64,000 bases of DNA from Janthinobacterium sp. TB1-E2 (GCF_036885605.1 NZ_CP142523.1:6138001-6202000); one strand, 5' to 3'; positions 7,831 to 16,782 are shown, counted from the first letter of the stretch. Program-made: numbers and translations. Notes: a model not told the origin generated them from the letters alone.

Positions 7831-8886
7831 TTATTCGGCGACCCGGGCGCGCAGCGCATCGAATTCGCGCGCAAACTCCGCGCGCCAGTCGCGCCGCGTG
7901 GACTCGTCTATCCAGGCCGCGTCCAGCCCATTCAACATAAAGCCGCGCATGTCGTCCAGGCCAAAGCCGAATTCGCGCATCATCATCCAGGCGCCCGTCG
8001 GCGTCACGTGGTGCAGGGTCGGATCATCCGTATTCGGATGCAGTTTCAGGCCCAGCTTGGCCATGGCGCGGATCGGGTGATCGAGGGCCCAGCGCTCGGG
8101 CGCCAGGGTGCGCAAGTAATAGGAATTGGTCGGCACGACCGTAAACACCAGACCGCGCTCCACGCAGCGCTGCGCCAGTTCCGGATTGTCGACAATCGTA
8201 TAGCCATGGTCGACCCTGTCCACCTTCAATTCGTCTATCGCCGTCTCCACGTTCATCCACGGCATGCCGAATTCGCCCGCATGCGCCGTGCATTTGAAGC
8301 CGGCTGCGCGCGCGGCGCGATAGGCCTCGATGAAGAGTTCCGGCGGGCGGTCGTTTTCGCGGTAGTCGATGCCGATGCCGATGACTTCCGGCGCGCGGTA
8401 GGCCTTCATCCATTCCACCATCTGCACGGCTTCGGCGGGAGCCGCTTCACGGTCGATGCTGGGGATCAAACGGCCAATCACGCCGAAGTCGCGCTGCGCG
8501 TCGCGGATGGCGGCCACGATGGCGTCTTGCGCCGATTCATAGCGGATGCCCGACACGCGCACGGTGCCGGTCGGGTTCCAGAAGAACTCCGCATAGCGCA
8601 CGCCGTGGCCATGCGCGTCTTCCAGGTATTCGTAGGCGAGGCAATACAGGTCCGTCGGCGAGACGATCAGGTGCGCGTCGAGCGCGCGCAGTACGCGCAG
8701 CACGCCGACGGGCTTGTCGCCACGCGTGTAGAAAGAGTCGATTTCCTCGGGGGTGACGACATTGCGCGTCTTGGCGGCCAGCGCGCGGAAGGTTGCCTGG
8801 CGCACCGTGCCGAACAAATGGCAATGCAGCTCCACTTTCGGCATGGCGCGTAAAAACTGTTCGATGCTCAGGGGGGAATTAGACAT
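7831..8886 (-). CDS. Adenosine-deaminase-like amidohydrolase, divergent
   Basis: 351 residues from the ATG at 8886 (MSNSPLSIEQ). A TTG 33 nt upstream in frame would lie within the hydrolase gene end and is less likely. Metal and catalytic residues of the adenosine/adenine deaminase family are present: His21 and His23 in ELHCHLFG, His202 and Glu205 in TAHAGE, His227 in VDHG, and Asp287-Asp288 in PNTDDP. The usual HLDG or HLEG reads HLFG (Phe25); in mammalian adenosine deaminase that Asp contacts the ribose 5'-OH. LKLHPNTDDP is also unlike the common SLNTDDP. It is the last gene after the nucleoside hydrolase, so it may deaminate a freed base or an unusual nucleoside. Catalysis on adenosine itself is uncertain. 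Confidence 0.82.
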   Translation of the reverse strand: MSNSPLSIEQFLRAMPKVELHCHLFGTVRQATFRALAAKTRNVVTPEEIDSFYTRGDKPVGVLRVLRALDAHLIVSPTDLYCLAYEYLEDAHGHGVRYAEFFWNPTGTVRVSGIRYESAQDAIVAAIRDAQRDFGVIGRLIPSIDREAAPAEAVQMVEWMKAYRAPEVIGIGIDYRENDRPPELFIEAYRAARAAGFKCTAHAGEFGMPWMNVETAIDELKVDRVDHGYTIVDNPELAQRCVERGLVFTVVPTNSYYLRTLAPERWALDHPIRAMAKLGLKLHPNTDDPTLHHVTPTGAWMMMREFGFGLDDMRGFMLNGLDAAWIDESTRRDWRAEFAREFDALRARVAE

Positions 8887-8911
8887 GAAGCTCGTTTCGT
8901 AATGGAGTGGA

Positions 8912-9856
8912 TCAGGCAAGAATGCCGGCCAGGCGCCGCATCAGCAGTTCGATGGCGGCCGGGCCGTCGGCCAGCATCGCCACCTGCATGTTGATGGGCG
9001 CGCGGCGCGGCACGCGGAACTCGCACACCGTCATACCGCGCGTCAGTTCGCCCGTCAATTCGATGGCCACGTGGGCGCTCTGGAACTGGAACAGCTGCGG
9101 CGCTTCCAGGTACAGGGCCACCACGGGGTCGTACATGGGCATGGGCACGGAACCGTCGGCGCTGCGGATGCGCACGTACGCTTCCAGGTAGCCGGACAAA
9201 AGCTGCGCGCGCGGCGTGCCGATGGCGCGCAGCTGCTGTACTTCCCCATTCGTCACCAGCAGCTGGCGGCACAGGTTCAAGCCGAACATGCGCAGCGGGA
9301 TGCCGGCCTGGAACACCTGGGCGGCCGCTTCCGGGTCCGCATAGATATTGAATTCGGCCGCCGCCGTGTGGTTGCCCTGGTCGGTGGAGCCGCCCATCAA
9401 AATGATCTCGACGATTTTTTCCGCGATGTCGGGCGCCTTGGCCAGCGCGGTTGCGATATTCGTCATCGGCGCAATCGCCACGATGGTGATCTGGCCAGGG
9501 TGGGCGCGCACGGCGGCGATCAGCGCGTCGACGGCGTGGCCGGCAGCGTCCGTAGCCGCGCCGGGCGGCAAGATCTCGCCCGTCGTCGGCATGCCGCTGT
9601 CGCCGAGGATGCGCTGCGCCGTTTCGATGACGCCGGCCAGCGGCTGGTCGCAGCCGCGGTAGATCGGCACCGTCAAGCCATCATGGGCCTTGATGCGCAA
9701 GGCGTTGTCGTAGGTGATGTCGACGGGCGCATTGCCCGCCACCACGCTCACGCCCAGCCACTCGATAGCGGGATTGCTGCCCAGGAGCAGCATCGTCAGC
9801 CAGTCGTCGAAACCGGGATCGGTATCGAGCCAGATCTTTTTCAAGGGTTTGTCCAT
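8912..9856 (-). CDS. Nucleoside hydrolase (IUNH family)
   Basis: 314 residues. It cleaves the N-glycosidic bond of ribonucleosides in the cytoplasm. The calcium/ribose motif DTDPGFDD is at residues 11-18. VAGNAPVDITYDNAL and AEFNIYADPEAA match family blocks. The late HD motif that supplies a histidine general acid in the inosine-uridine enzyme of Crithidia reads MYDPVVA here (Tyr242-Asp243), so the leaving-group residue is altered. It lies 18 nt downstream of the ABC ATPase and about 25 nt upstream of the deaminase, in one operon with the uptake system. The base specificity cannot be read from the sequence. Confidence 0.92.
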   Translation of the reverse strand: MDKPLKKIWLDTDPGFDDWLTMLLLGSNPAIEWLGVSVVAGNAPVDITYDNALRIKAHDGLTVPIYRGCDQPLAGVIETAQRILGDSGMPTTGEILPPGAATDAAGHAVDALIAAVRAHPGQITIVAIAPMTNIATALAKAPDIAEKIVEIILMGGSTDQGNHTAAAEFNIYADPEAAAQVFQAGIPLRMFGLNLCRQLLVTNGEVQQLRAIGTPRAQLLSGYLEAYVRIRSADGSVPMPMYDPVVALYLEAPQLFQFQSAHVAIELTGELTRGMTVCEFRVPRRAPINMQVAMLADGPAAIELLMRRLAGILA

Positions 9857-9874
9857 GACGGTTTCCAGTCGGAG

Positions 9875-10906
9875 TTAGGCACCCAGCCACAGGGCGCTGT
9901 CGGCAGGCAGCACGAACGAGACGGCCGTGCCTTCGCGCCAGGCGGCGCCACCGGCCGCGCAAATGCCCTTGACCTGGCCCAGCGGCGTTTGCAGCAGGTA
10001 TTCAACGGTGTCGCCCAGGAAGCCCCGCGCCAGCACGGTGCCCGGGTATTGGCCTGCAACGTCGTCGGCGGCGCAGACGCGCACCTTGTCCGGACGCCAG
10101 CCCAGCACCGTGGTGCCGGCGGCGACGGGAGACGTGTACGGCAGGCTGGCGCCCGCGTGGTGCAGCGCGCCGTCGCGGTAGTCGAACAGGTTTTCAAAAC
10201 CCATGAAGTTGGCGACAAAACGCGTCGACGGCGTGTTGAACACGGCTTCCGGCGCGGCCAGCTGCTCGATGCGCCCGCCGTTCATGACGACGATGCGGTC
10301 GGACAGGGCCAGCGCTTCTTCCTGGTCATGCGTCACGTACAGCATGGTGATGCCCAGTTCGCGCTGGATGCGGCGCAGCTCGGCGCGCATCTGCACGCGC
10401 AGCTTGGCGTCCAGGTTCGACAACGGTTCATCGAGCAGCAGCAGGGCTGGCTCGACGACGATGGCGCGCGCCAGCGCCACGCGCTGCTGCTGGCCGCCCG
10501 ACATCTGCGCCGGCAAACGGGTTTCAAAACCCGTCAGTCCCACGGCGGCGATCACGGCTTCCACTTTCGTTTTCAGCAGGGCCGGCGCGACCTTGCGCAG
10601 GCGCAGGCCAAAGGCGATGTTGTCGTACACGTTCAGGTGCGGGAACAGCGCATACGACTGGAACACCATGCCGATATTGCGTTTATTCGGCGCCAGCTTG
10701 CCGATCTCGCGGCCGTCCAGAACGATGCGGCCCGACTGCAGCGGCATCAGACCGGCAATCGCGCGCATGGTGGTGGTCTTGCCGCAGCCGCTGGGGCCCA
10801 GCAGGGAAATCAGTTCGCCCTGCTCGACGTGCAGGTCCAGGTCTTTCACGGACGTCGTGTTCTTGGCGTAGCCGAGGTTCAGCTTGTGCAGTTCCAGATA
10901 ACTCAT
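9875..10906 (-). CDS. ABC transporter ATP-binding protein (PotA/spermidine-type)
   Basis: 343 residues. Walker A GPSGCGKTT at 37-45, signature MSGGQ at 135-139, Walker B LLLLDE at 155-160 and H-loop VTHDQEEALALSD are all intact, followed by a TOBE-type C-terminal domain. It energises the importer formed with the two permeases encoded just upstream in the operon and the periplasmic protein ending at 12557. The closest transporter class by architecture imports polyamines and related organic cations, but the downstream nucleoside hydrolase and deaminase argue for a nucleoside-like ligand (inference). Confidence 0.93.
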   Translation of the reverse strand: MSYLELHKLNLGYAKNTTSVKDLDLHVEQGELISLLGPSGCGKTTTMRAIAGLMPLQSGRIVLDGREIGKLAPNKRNIGMVFQSYALFPHLNVYDNIAFGLRLRKVAPALLKTKVEAVIAAVGLTGFETRLPAQMSGGQQQRVALARAIVVEPALLLLDEPLSNLDAKLRVQMRAELRRIQRELGITMLYVTHDQEEALALSDRIVVMNGGRIEQLAAPEAVFNTPSTRFVANFMGFENLFDYRDGALHHAGASLPYTSPVAAGTTVLGWRPDKVRVCAADDVAGQYPGTVLARGFLGDTVEYLLQTPLGQVKGICAAGGAAWREGTAVSFVLPADSALWLGA

Positions 10907-10919
10907 CGTGTGTTGCCTC

Positions 10920-11699
10920 TTACATGTATTTAGAAATGCCCAGCACCTTCTCGGTCACCATCACGAAGGCCATGGTGAACAAGACCAGCAAGGTCGACAG
11001 GGCAGCGATCGACGGATCGAAGCTGTTTTCCATATGGCCCAGCATCTCGATCGGCAAGGTGCTGATGCCGGGCCCCGTGAGGAACAGCGAGACGGGCACC
11101 TGGTTGAACGAGGTGACGAAGGCGAGGAAGAAGGCGGCGATCACGGCGTTGCGGATATTCGGCAGCACGATCATGAAAAACGCCCGCAGGCGCGACGCGC
11201 CCAGGGTGATGGCGGCATCCTCGATATCCACGCGCAGGTTCACCAGGCTGGCGTACACGACGCGCACCGAATACGGAATCAACAGCGCGATGTGGCCGAT
11301 CAGCAGGCCCACGTAGACGGGCGCGTTAATCGTCAGCACCAGGTGGTGCAGCAAGCCCAGACCGACGAGGATGGCGGGAATGATCAGCGGCGACGTCAGC
11401 ACCTGGCGGATGGCGCCGATGCCCGGTGGCGGCATGCGCGAAAACGCGTACGCGACGGGTATGCCCAGCAGCAGCGCGATGACGGTCGCGATCAGGCCGA
11501 TTTCCAGGCTGGTCTGGAAGGCGCGGCGGAACTCGGGCGCCGACCATACTTCGATGATCCAGCGCAGCGAATACGACTCGGGCGGGAAGGCCAAGGTTTC
11601 GCCGCCGGAAAAGCCTGCCAGCACGACGATGGCGAAAGGCCCCAGCAGGAACAGGAACACCAGCCATAAAACGGCACGCGAGAATAAGCTTTCTTTCAT
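10920..11699 (-). CDS. ABC transporter permease (PotC-like)
   Basis: 259 residues with about six hydrophobic segments. The EAA-type cytoplasmic loop that couples to the ATPase reads EDAAITLGASRLRAFFMIVLP. Its ATG overlaps the stop of the other permease gene by 4 nt, so the two are translationally coupled. It forms the second half of the heterodimeric membrane pore. Confidence 0.92.
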   Translation of the reverse strand: MKESLFSRAVLWLVFLFLLGPFAIVVLAGFSGGETLAFPPESYSLRWIIEVWSAPEFRRAFQTSLEIGLIATVIALLLGIPVAYAFSRMPPPGIGAIRQVLTSPLIIPAILVGLGLLHHLVLTINAPVYVGLLIGHIALLIPYSVRVVYASLVNLRVDIEDAAITLGASRLRAFFMIVLPNIRNAVIAAFFLAFVTSFNQVPVSLFLTGPGISTLPIEMLGHMENSFDPSIAALSTLLVLFTMAFVMVTEKVLGISKYM

Positions 11700-12535
11700 A
11701 CGGAACTCCGGCTCGAGGAAATACGTTTAAGGCCGGCGTTGACCAGCAGGGTCATGCAGACGAGGATGACGGCGATGACATTCGCCGCGCCAAAATCGCT
11801 CTCCACGCTGACCTTCTGGTACAGCAGCGTTTCCAGCATCAGCACCTTGGTGCCGCCCAGCAGGGCCGGCGTCACGTAGGCCGTCACGCAGCCCGTAAAT
11901 ACGAGCGTGCCGCCGACAACCAGGCCTTCCTGCGTCAGCGGCAAGGTGACCTTGCAAAACACTTGCCATGGATTGGCGCCCAGGGTGGCGGCAGCCGGTT
12001 CCACGTCGCGCGGCAGGTTTTCCAGCGCGCCCGCCAAGGACATCAGCATCAGCGGCAGCAGCAATTGCAGCAGGCCGACAAAGACGGCAAATTCGCTGAA
12101 CAGCAAACGCAGCGGCTCTTCCGTGAAGCCCATGTTGACGAGTGCCGCGTTGACGGCGCCGTTACGGCCCAGCAGCACGATCCAGGCGTAGGTACGCGCA
12201 ATCGGCGAGACCATCAGCGGCAAGATCATCATGCCCACCACCAGGCCGCGCCACTTCGGCGACACGCGCGCCACGGCTTGCGCGGCCGGGTAGCCGAGGA
12301 TGATGGCCGCCAGGGTCACCAGCGCGGCGATGCGCAGGGTGCGCCAGAAGATGGTGCGGTTGAATTCCTGCGAGAAGAAGTCGATGAAGCGGTCCACACC
12401 CCACTGCATGCCGTCGCCGACGCGGAAGGCGTCGACCAGCAAAGCCAGCACGGGCAGCAGGAAGCAGACGACGATGAAGATCAGCGCCGGCAGGACCAGC
12501 AGCAGTCCCAGGCGCTTTTTTGGATCAGCAAACAT
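11696..12535 (-). CDS. ABC transporter permease (PotB-like)
   Basis: 279 residues, multi-pass. The EAA loop reads EPAAATLGANPWQVFCKVTLP. It starts 21 nt after the binding-protein gene. With the following permease it builds the inner-membrane channel of the importer. Gene order binding protein, PotB-like, PotC-like, ATPase differs from the E. coli potABCD order but is common in the SBP-first type of this family. Confidence 0.92.
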   Translation of the reverse strand: MFADPKKRLGLLLVLPALIFIVVCFLLPVLALLVDAFRVGDGMQWGVDRFIDFFSQEFNRTIFWRTLRIAALVTLAAIILGYPAAQAVARVSPKWRGLVVGMMILPLMVSPIARTYAWIVLLGRNGAVNAALVNMGFTEEPLRLLFSEFAVFVGLLQLLLPLMLMSLAGALENLPRDVEPAAATLGANPWQVFCKVTLPLTQEGLVVGGTLVFTGCVTAYVTPALLGGTKVLMLETLLYQKVSVESDFGAANVIAVILVCMTLLVNAGLKRISSSRSSV

Positions 12536-12556
12536 GGTGTTCTCTCCTCGTCACCA

Positions 12557-13579
12557 CTATTTGCTCATGGCCTTGTTCCACTGCGTCATCCAGTTGCTGC
12601 GCTGTTTGATGATGGTTTCCGGCTTGACGAATTTCAGCGAATTGATCTGGTCGGCGCCATAGGTATTGAATTGCGCGGCCGCCACGGACAGGCGCACGTC
12701 CTTGTTGACGGGCGAGTCGACCAGGTTGGTGGCCAGCTGCGTCTGCACTTCCTTGGACAGCCAGAAATCCATCAGCTGGTAGGCCAGGTCCGCATTCTTC
12801 GAACCGGCGACGATGCCCATCACGTTCATGCCGGCCGCCTGGCCTTCGGCCGGGATGCTCCATTTCAGGGGCAGGCCCGTCTTGAGCATTTGCGACCACG
12901 TAAAGCGCGCCACGGGCGCGGCCCAGATTTCATCCTGGGCGAACAGAGCCGCCAGCTGCGCGCTGTTTTTCGAGAACGTGACGACGTTGCCCTTCATGCC
13001 GACGATCTTCGCAAAGCCGGTCGCGTAGTCGTCCGTCTTGCCGCCCCAGGCCGCATCGGCCATGCGCAGCATCAGCGGGCCCTGCGTGGTGCTCACGTCG
13101 GGGAAGGCCACGCGGCCTTTCAGTTCGGGGCGCCACAAGTCCTTCCAGGACGTCAGCGGGGCGATCTTGTCGCTGCGGTACACCAGGCCCACGGAGTACA
13201 GCGTGTAGCCGACGGCGTAGTTGCCGCCGATGGGGTTTTTCGCCACGTCGTACAAGGCTTTGTAATTGCTCAGCTTGGAGTAATCCATGGGCTGGATCAC
13301 GCCCTTTTGCGCCGCTTCCAGCATGCCGGAATCGGACAGCAGCACGAGGTCGATCACCGGATTCTTGGCGTGCACCACCAGCTTGGCGATACGGTCCGCG
13401 TTATTCCCCGTTTCCACCTTGATATCGCAACCGCATTTGGCCTTGAACGGCTCGTACACATACTTCATGAACAAGGGCTGGGCAATCGGGTAGGCCGAAA
13501 TGACCAGCTCGCGTTTTTCCGCGTGAGCGGCGTTGGCCAGCAAGCCTAGGCTCAACGCCAACATGAGGTGCTTTTTCAA
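12557..13579 (-). CDS. Periplasmic substrate-binding protein (PotD/SBP_bac type)
   Basis: 340 residues from a TTG start at 13579, chosen because AAAGGAAG lies 5-6 nt upstream and the first residues form a clean signal peptide (LKKHLMLALSLGLLANAAHA, cleavage after residue 20). The frame is open further upstream, but that extension has no signal peptide or family likeness. The mature part has the two-lobe extracellular solute-binding pattern of polyamine/iron-type binding proteins (WKDLWRPELKGRVAFPD, NADLAYQLMDFWLSKEVQ). It delivers the ligand to the permeases encoded next. The ligand is not predictable from sequence; the downstream enzymes suggest a nucleoside or base derivative. Confidence 0.9.
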   Translation of the reverse strand: MKKHLMLALSLGLLANAAHAEKRELVISAYPIAQPLFMKYVYEPFKAKCGCDIKVETGNNADRIAKLVVHAKNPVIDLVLLSDSGMLEAAQKGVIQPMDYSKLSNYKALYDVAKNPIGGNYAVGYTLYSVGLVYRSDKIAPLTSWKDLWRPELKGRVAFPDVSTTQGPLMLRMADAAWGGKTDDYATGFAKIVGMKGNVVTFSKNSAQLAALFAQDEIWAAPVARFTWSQMLKTGLPLKWSIPAEGQAAGMNVMGIVAGSKNADLAYQLMDFWLSKEVQTQLATNLVDSPVNKDVRLSVAAAQFNTYGADQINSLKFVKPETIIKQRSNWMTQWNKAMSK

Positions 13580-13598
13580 GATGCTTCCTTTCAGAGGC

Positions 13599-13617
13599 GG
13601 CGCTGCGGGACAGCGCC
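13599..13617 (-). promoter_or_regulatory. Hairpin between porin and binding-protein genes
   Basis: GGCGCTG and CAGCGCC form a 7-bp stem with a 5-nt loop right after the porin stop codon. There is no T tract, so it is more likely an mRNA-stabilising or partial attenuator hairpin than a full terminator. It would allow porin to be made in excess over the transporter. Confidence 0.4.
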
Positions 13618-13635
13618 TGTAAAGATGAATCAGAG

Positions 13636-14751
13636 TCAGAAATAATGTCGCATGCCGGCGATCAGGACGCTTTGCGTCTTGCCGCCCGAGGCGCCGAAGC
13701 CGAACACGCGGGCGAACGTCGCATCGCCGGCCGCTTTCTGGTAGCTCCAGGTGATGGCGATATCGGTGCGCTTGGACAGGAAGTAATCGGCCTGGAAATT
13801 GACCTGATGCCATTTCGGCGTCTTGTTGATCACGTCATATTTACCGGTGGTAAAGAAATACGAGGCGCCCAGGTTCAACGCTTCCGTCAGCTTGTGGTTC
13901 ACGTTCAAGTCCACGTTTTGCAAGGTCAGATTGCTTTGATCCAGGTAGTGGTAGCGCACGTTGGTGTACAGCGCGCCAAACTTGGTCTTGCCGACATTAT
14001 AAAAGCCTCCCGTGCCGGCGATGGCCTGGCTGTCCACGCCGGCGCCCTTGACGGCGCTCTTGTTGAAGATCAACAAGGAGCTGCCATAGTCGTTACCGAT
14101 GGCGCCATTCGGCGCATCGGGGCTGTTCGGACGGTCCATCTTGGTGTAGGCGACGGCCCAGCTGAAGGCGTCGACCTTGTAGCCGGCGCCCATGCTGTAA
14201 ACGCGGTTGCGGTTCGAGTCTTCCGGGTTTTCGCTGAAGCCGTACAAGCCCGTAAACGACAGGTTGCTGATGTTCGGGCTCACATACTTGACGGCGTTTT
14301 GCACGCGCAGGTTATTGTAGCCATTGTCGTTGTCGCCGATGTGCACGCCGTTACTGGCGATGACCACGGGGCCCAGCAGATCCTTGACGGCTTCGTACTG
14401 GCGGCCAAGGGTGAGCGTACCCTTGTCGTTGCTGGACAGCCCCACATACGACTGGCGGCCGAACAGACGGCCGCTTTGCGAGGCCGTGCCCGTCATGACG
14501 TTAAAACCGTTCTCCAGCACGAAGACGGCCTTGGTGCCGTTGCCCAGGTCTTCCTGGCCGCGGAAACCGATGCGGGGATTCTGATTCGTGCCGCTCAGCG
14601 CATGCGTGCGGCTGCCCTTGCCTTCATCCGATACATAGCCGATACCGGCCGACAGCAAGCCATACACTTGCACGCTGCTTTGCGCCTGCGCCACGCCGTG
14701 CGCCGCCAGCAAGCCCCCCACCACCATCGTTCCCGTCATCCATTTGTTCAT
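13636..14751 (-). CDS. Outer-membrane porin (Gram-negative porin, OmpC/Bordetella type)
   Basis: 371 residues from the ATG at 14751, preceded by AGGGTGG; an in-frame GTG lies three codons earlier. The signal peptide ends at AQA (MNKWMTGTMV...GVAQA), followed by QSSVQVYGLLSAGIGY. It contains the porin segment GFRGQEDLGNGTKAVFVLENGF and the YVGLSSNDKGTLTLGRQY strand, and ends in Phe (MRHYF), as outer-membrane barrels do. It lies 56 nt upstream of the binding-protein gene in the same orientation, so it probably supplies the outer-membrane entry route for the same ligand. It is divergent from a LysR regulator. Confidence 0.92.
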   Translation of the reverse strand: MNKWMTGTMVVGGLLAAHGVAQAQSSVQVYGLLSAGIGYVSDEGKGSRTHALSGTNQNPRIGFRGQEDLGNGTKAVFVLENGFNVMTGTASQSGRLFGRQSYVGLSSNDKGTLTLGRQYEAVKDLLGPVVIASNGVHIGDNDNGYNNLRVQNAVKYVSPNISNLSFTGLYGFSENPEDSNRNRVYSMGAGYKVDAFSWAVAYTKMDRPNSPDAPNGAIGNDYGSSLLIFNKSAVKGAGVDSQAIAGTGGFYNVGKTKFGALYTNVRYHYLDQSNLTLQNVDLNVNHKLTEALNLGASYFFTTGKYDVINKTPKWHQVNFQADYFLSKRTDIAITWSYQKAAGDATFARVFGFGASGGKTQSVLIAGMRHYF

Positions 14752-14976
14752 CGCCGCCACCCTAAAAAGAATAAACCCTGAGTTTTTTTGGAATTATTTT
14801 ATTGATGCATCCCTTGCATGGCGTGCTGCCGCGAGTACCGGCGCCGCCTGGCAAGCGCTTCTCTGAAGATTGTTGCCTTCAAGACAAGTAAGGACCAGTC
14901 CAGAATATGGTAAATTGCAGGATAAGAAAATTTGTTTATTTTTATAAATCCATTACTTTTTCTAATAAGCAAACCC

Positions 14977-15894
14977 ATGCATGAACTGAGCAAGAAAATT
15001 TCCTTACGACATTTGCAAGCGTTTGCCACCCTAGCCCGGGTAAACAGCTTCAGCAAGGCCGCACAGGAATTGTGCGTGACCCAGCCGGCCCTCAGCGCAT
15101 CGATCAAGCTGCTGGAAAACCAACTGGGAAAAAAGTTGTTTAACCGCACAACCCACCAGCTGGAACTGACGCGCGAAGGCAAGCTGGCGCTCGACTACGC
15201 CACGCATTTATTGAATACGGCGAGCAATACCTTTGCCGATATCCAGCGCGCCATCGGCAGCGGCCGGCACCGCATCCGCATCGGCGCCATCCCGTCGGCC
15301 ATGGCGATGACGGCCGTGGTGGTGGCGCGCTACTGCGAGCAGCATGGCGATGAAGTGGAAATCGTCCTGTCGGACATGCCCAACGATGGCTTGCTGCACG
15401 CGCTGCATTCGGGCCAGCTGGACTTTTGCGTGGGCATCGAAGTGCCCGGTTCCGTGTCGCTGGAAAGCGTGGGCCTGTTCGAAGACGAGCTGGTGCTGGT
15501 GACGGCGGGACGCCATGCGCTGGCACCGCTCAAGGAAGTGCGCTGGGACCAGCTGGCGGGGCAGGAAATCGTCGTGTTCACCAAGGGCAGCATCTGGGAG
15601 TTCGCCTCGAGCGCGCTGCGCCAGCATGGCTTGAGCCCGTCGAGCCTGTACCAGATGATCCACAGCGAATCGCTGTACGGCGTGGTACGCGCCGGCATCG
15701 CCGTGGGCATCATGCCCAGCCTGTACACGACCTTCCTCAACGACGAGGACCTGCACGTGGCGCCGCTGCGCCAACCCACGTGCAAGCGCAAGATCGCCCT
15801 GATGCGGCGCAATGAAATCAGCCGCAACCACCATGTGGACGACTGTTTTTCAGCGCTGAGACAAGACCTGCAGCAGGTCGACCAGTGGTTTTAA
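14977..15894 (+). CDS. LysR-family transcriptional regulator
   Basis: 305 residues from the ATG at 14977 (MHELSKKISL); the frame extends 15 codons upstream without family likeness. The N-terminal winged helix (SLRHLQAFATLARVNSFSKAAQELCVTQPALSASIKLLE, residues about 8-46) is classic LTTR, followed by a periplasmic-binding-like effector domain. It is divergent from the porin-ABC-hydrolase operon with a 225-nt gap, the usual arrangement for an LTTR that activates its neighbour in response to the pathway ligand (inference). It is convergent with rsmA. Confidence 0.92.
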   Translation: MHELSKKISLRHLQAFATLARVNSFSKAAQELCVTQPALSASIKLLENQLGKKLFNRTTHQLELTREGKLALDYATHLLNTASNTFADIQRAIGSGRHRIRIGAIPSAMAMTAVVVARYCEQHGDEVEIVLSDMPNDGLLHALHSGQLDFCVGIEVPGSVSLESVGLFEDELVLVTAGRHALAPLKEVRWDQLAGQEIVVFTKGSIWEFASSALRQHGLSPSSLYQMIHSESLYGVVRAGIAVGIMPSLYTTFLNDEDLHVAPLRQPTCKRKIALMRRNEISRNHHVDDCFSALRQDLQQVDQWF

Positions 15895-15902
15895 GTTAAT
15901 AC

Positions 15903-16682
15903 TTAAGCAGGTGCCTTCAGCAAGTTCGCCAAAGCCACGTATTGCTCCAAGCCCACGGTTTCCGGACGCAAGGTCGGGTCGATGCCGGCCGCCTTGATCT
16001 GCTCTTCCGTAAACATCCCGGCCAGGCAGTTGCGGATCACCTTGCGGCGCTGCGAGAAGGCCTTCATGACGACGGCTTCCAGCGTTGCCTGGTCGCAGGC
16101 CAGGCGCTCGGCCACGGGGATCATGCGCACGATGGCCGATTCCACTTTCGGCGGCGGGTCGAAGGCCGTCGGCGGCACGATGAACAGCAGCGACATCTTG
16201 TAGCGCCACTGCAGCATCACGGACAGGCGGCCATACGCCTTGCTGCCCGGCTCGGCCACCATGCGTTCGACCACTTCCTTTTGCAGCATGAAATGCTGGT
16301 CCTGCACCAGCGGCGCGAAGTCCGCCAGGTGGAACAGCAGCGGGCTGGAAATGTTGTACGGCAAGTTGCCCACGATGCGCAGCTTCTGGCCGGCCGGCAC
16401 GGGGATTTGCGCGAAATCGAATTTCAGCGCGTCGCCCGAATGGATCGTCAGCTTGGCCGGATTGAACGTTTTTTCCAGGCGCACGATCAGGTCGCGGTCC
16501 AGCTCGACCACATGCATCTGCTTCAAATGGCGCAGCAGCTGCTCCGTCATGGCGCCCAGGCCGGGGCCGATCTCAACCATGGCATCGTCCGGCTGCGGCC
16601 CGATGGCGGCCGTGATGTCGTCGAGGACGAAGCGGTCATGCAGGAAGTTCTGGCCAAAGCGTTTGCGGGCAACGTGTTTCAT
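15903..16682 (-). CDS. rsmA: 16S rRNA (adenine1518-N6/adenine1519-N6)-dimethyltransferase
   Basis: 259 residues, the usual RsmA/KsgA size. It dimethylates two adjacent adenines in the 3' hairpin of 16S rRNA late in small-subunit assembly. SAM motif I (EIGPGLGAM) is at 37-45, and the N6-adenine motif NLPY is at 106-109. The N-terminal [10 protein letters not shown] is diagnostic. It is the last gene of the conserved lptD-surA-pdxA-rsmA block, here about 100 nt after pdxA with a small hairpin between. Confidence 0.97.
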   Translation of the reverse strand: MKHVARKRFGQNFLHDRFVLDDITAAIGPQPDDAMVEIGPGLGAMTEQLLRHLKQMHVVELDRDLIVRLEKTFNPAKLTIHSGDALKFDFAQIPVPAGQKLRIVGNLPYNISSPLLFHLADFAPLVQDQHFMLQKEVVERMVAEPGSKAYGRLSVMLQWRYKMSLLFIVPPTAFDPPPKVESAIVRMIPVAERLACDQATLEAVVMKAFSQRRKVIRNCLAGMFTEEQIKAAGIDPTLRPETVGLEQYVALANLLKAPA

Positions 16683-16745
16683 AATGTGTTTTCTATTAAT
16701 GCGGTAAAGCCGGCACAGGCCGGCGGAATCGGTTGAGCAGGCAGC

Positions 16746-16775
16746 GTCGGGTTACGCCGTGCCGGCTAACCCGAC
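16746..16775. repeat. Short hairpin repeat with GTCGGGTTA / TAACCCGAC arms
   Basis: GTCGGGTTA (16746-16754) and TAACCCGAC (16767-16775) form a 9-bp stem with a 12-nt loop between pdxA and rsmA. Hairpins with this arm sequence recur in intergenic DNA of many proteobacteria (general knowledge). No other copy was found in this window. Confidence 0.55.
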
Positions 16776-16782
16776 CTACGCT

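Noticed and set aside
8887-8919. Upstream TTG start for the deaminase
   Set aside because: It would begin inside the nucleoside hydrolase end and adds 11 residues outside the family; the ATG at 8886 fits better.
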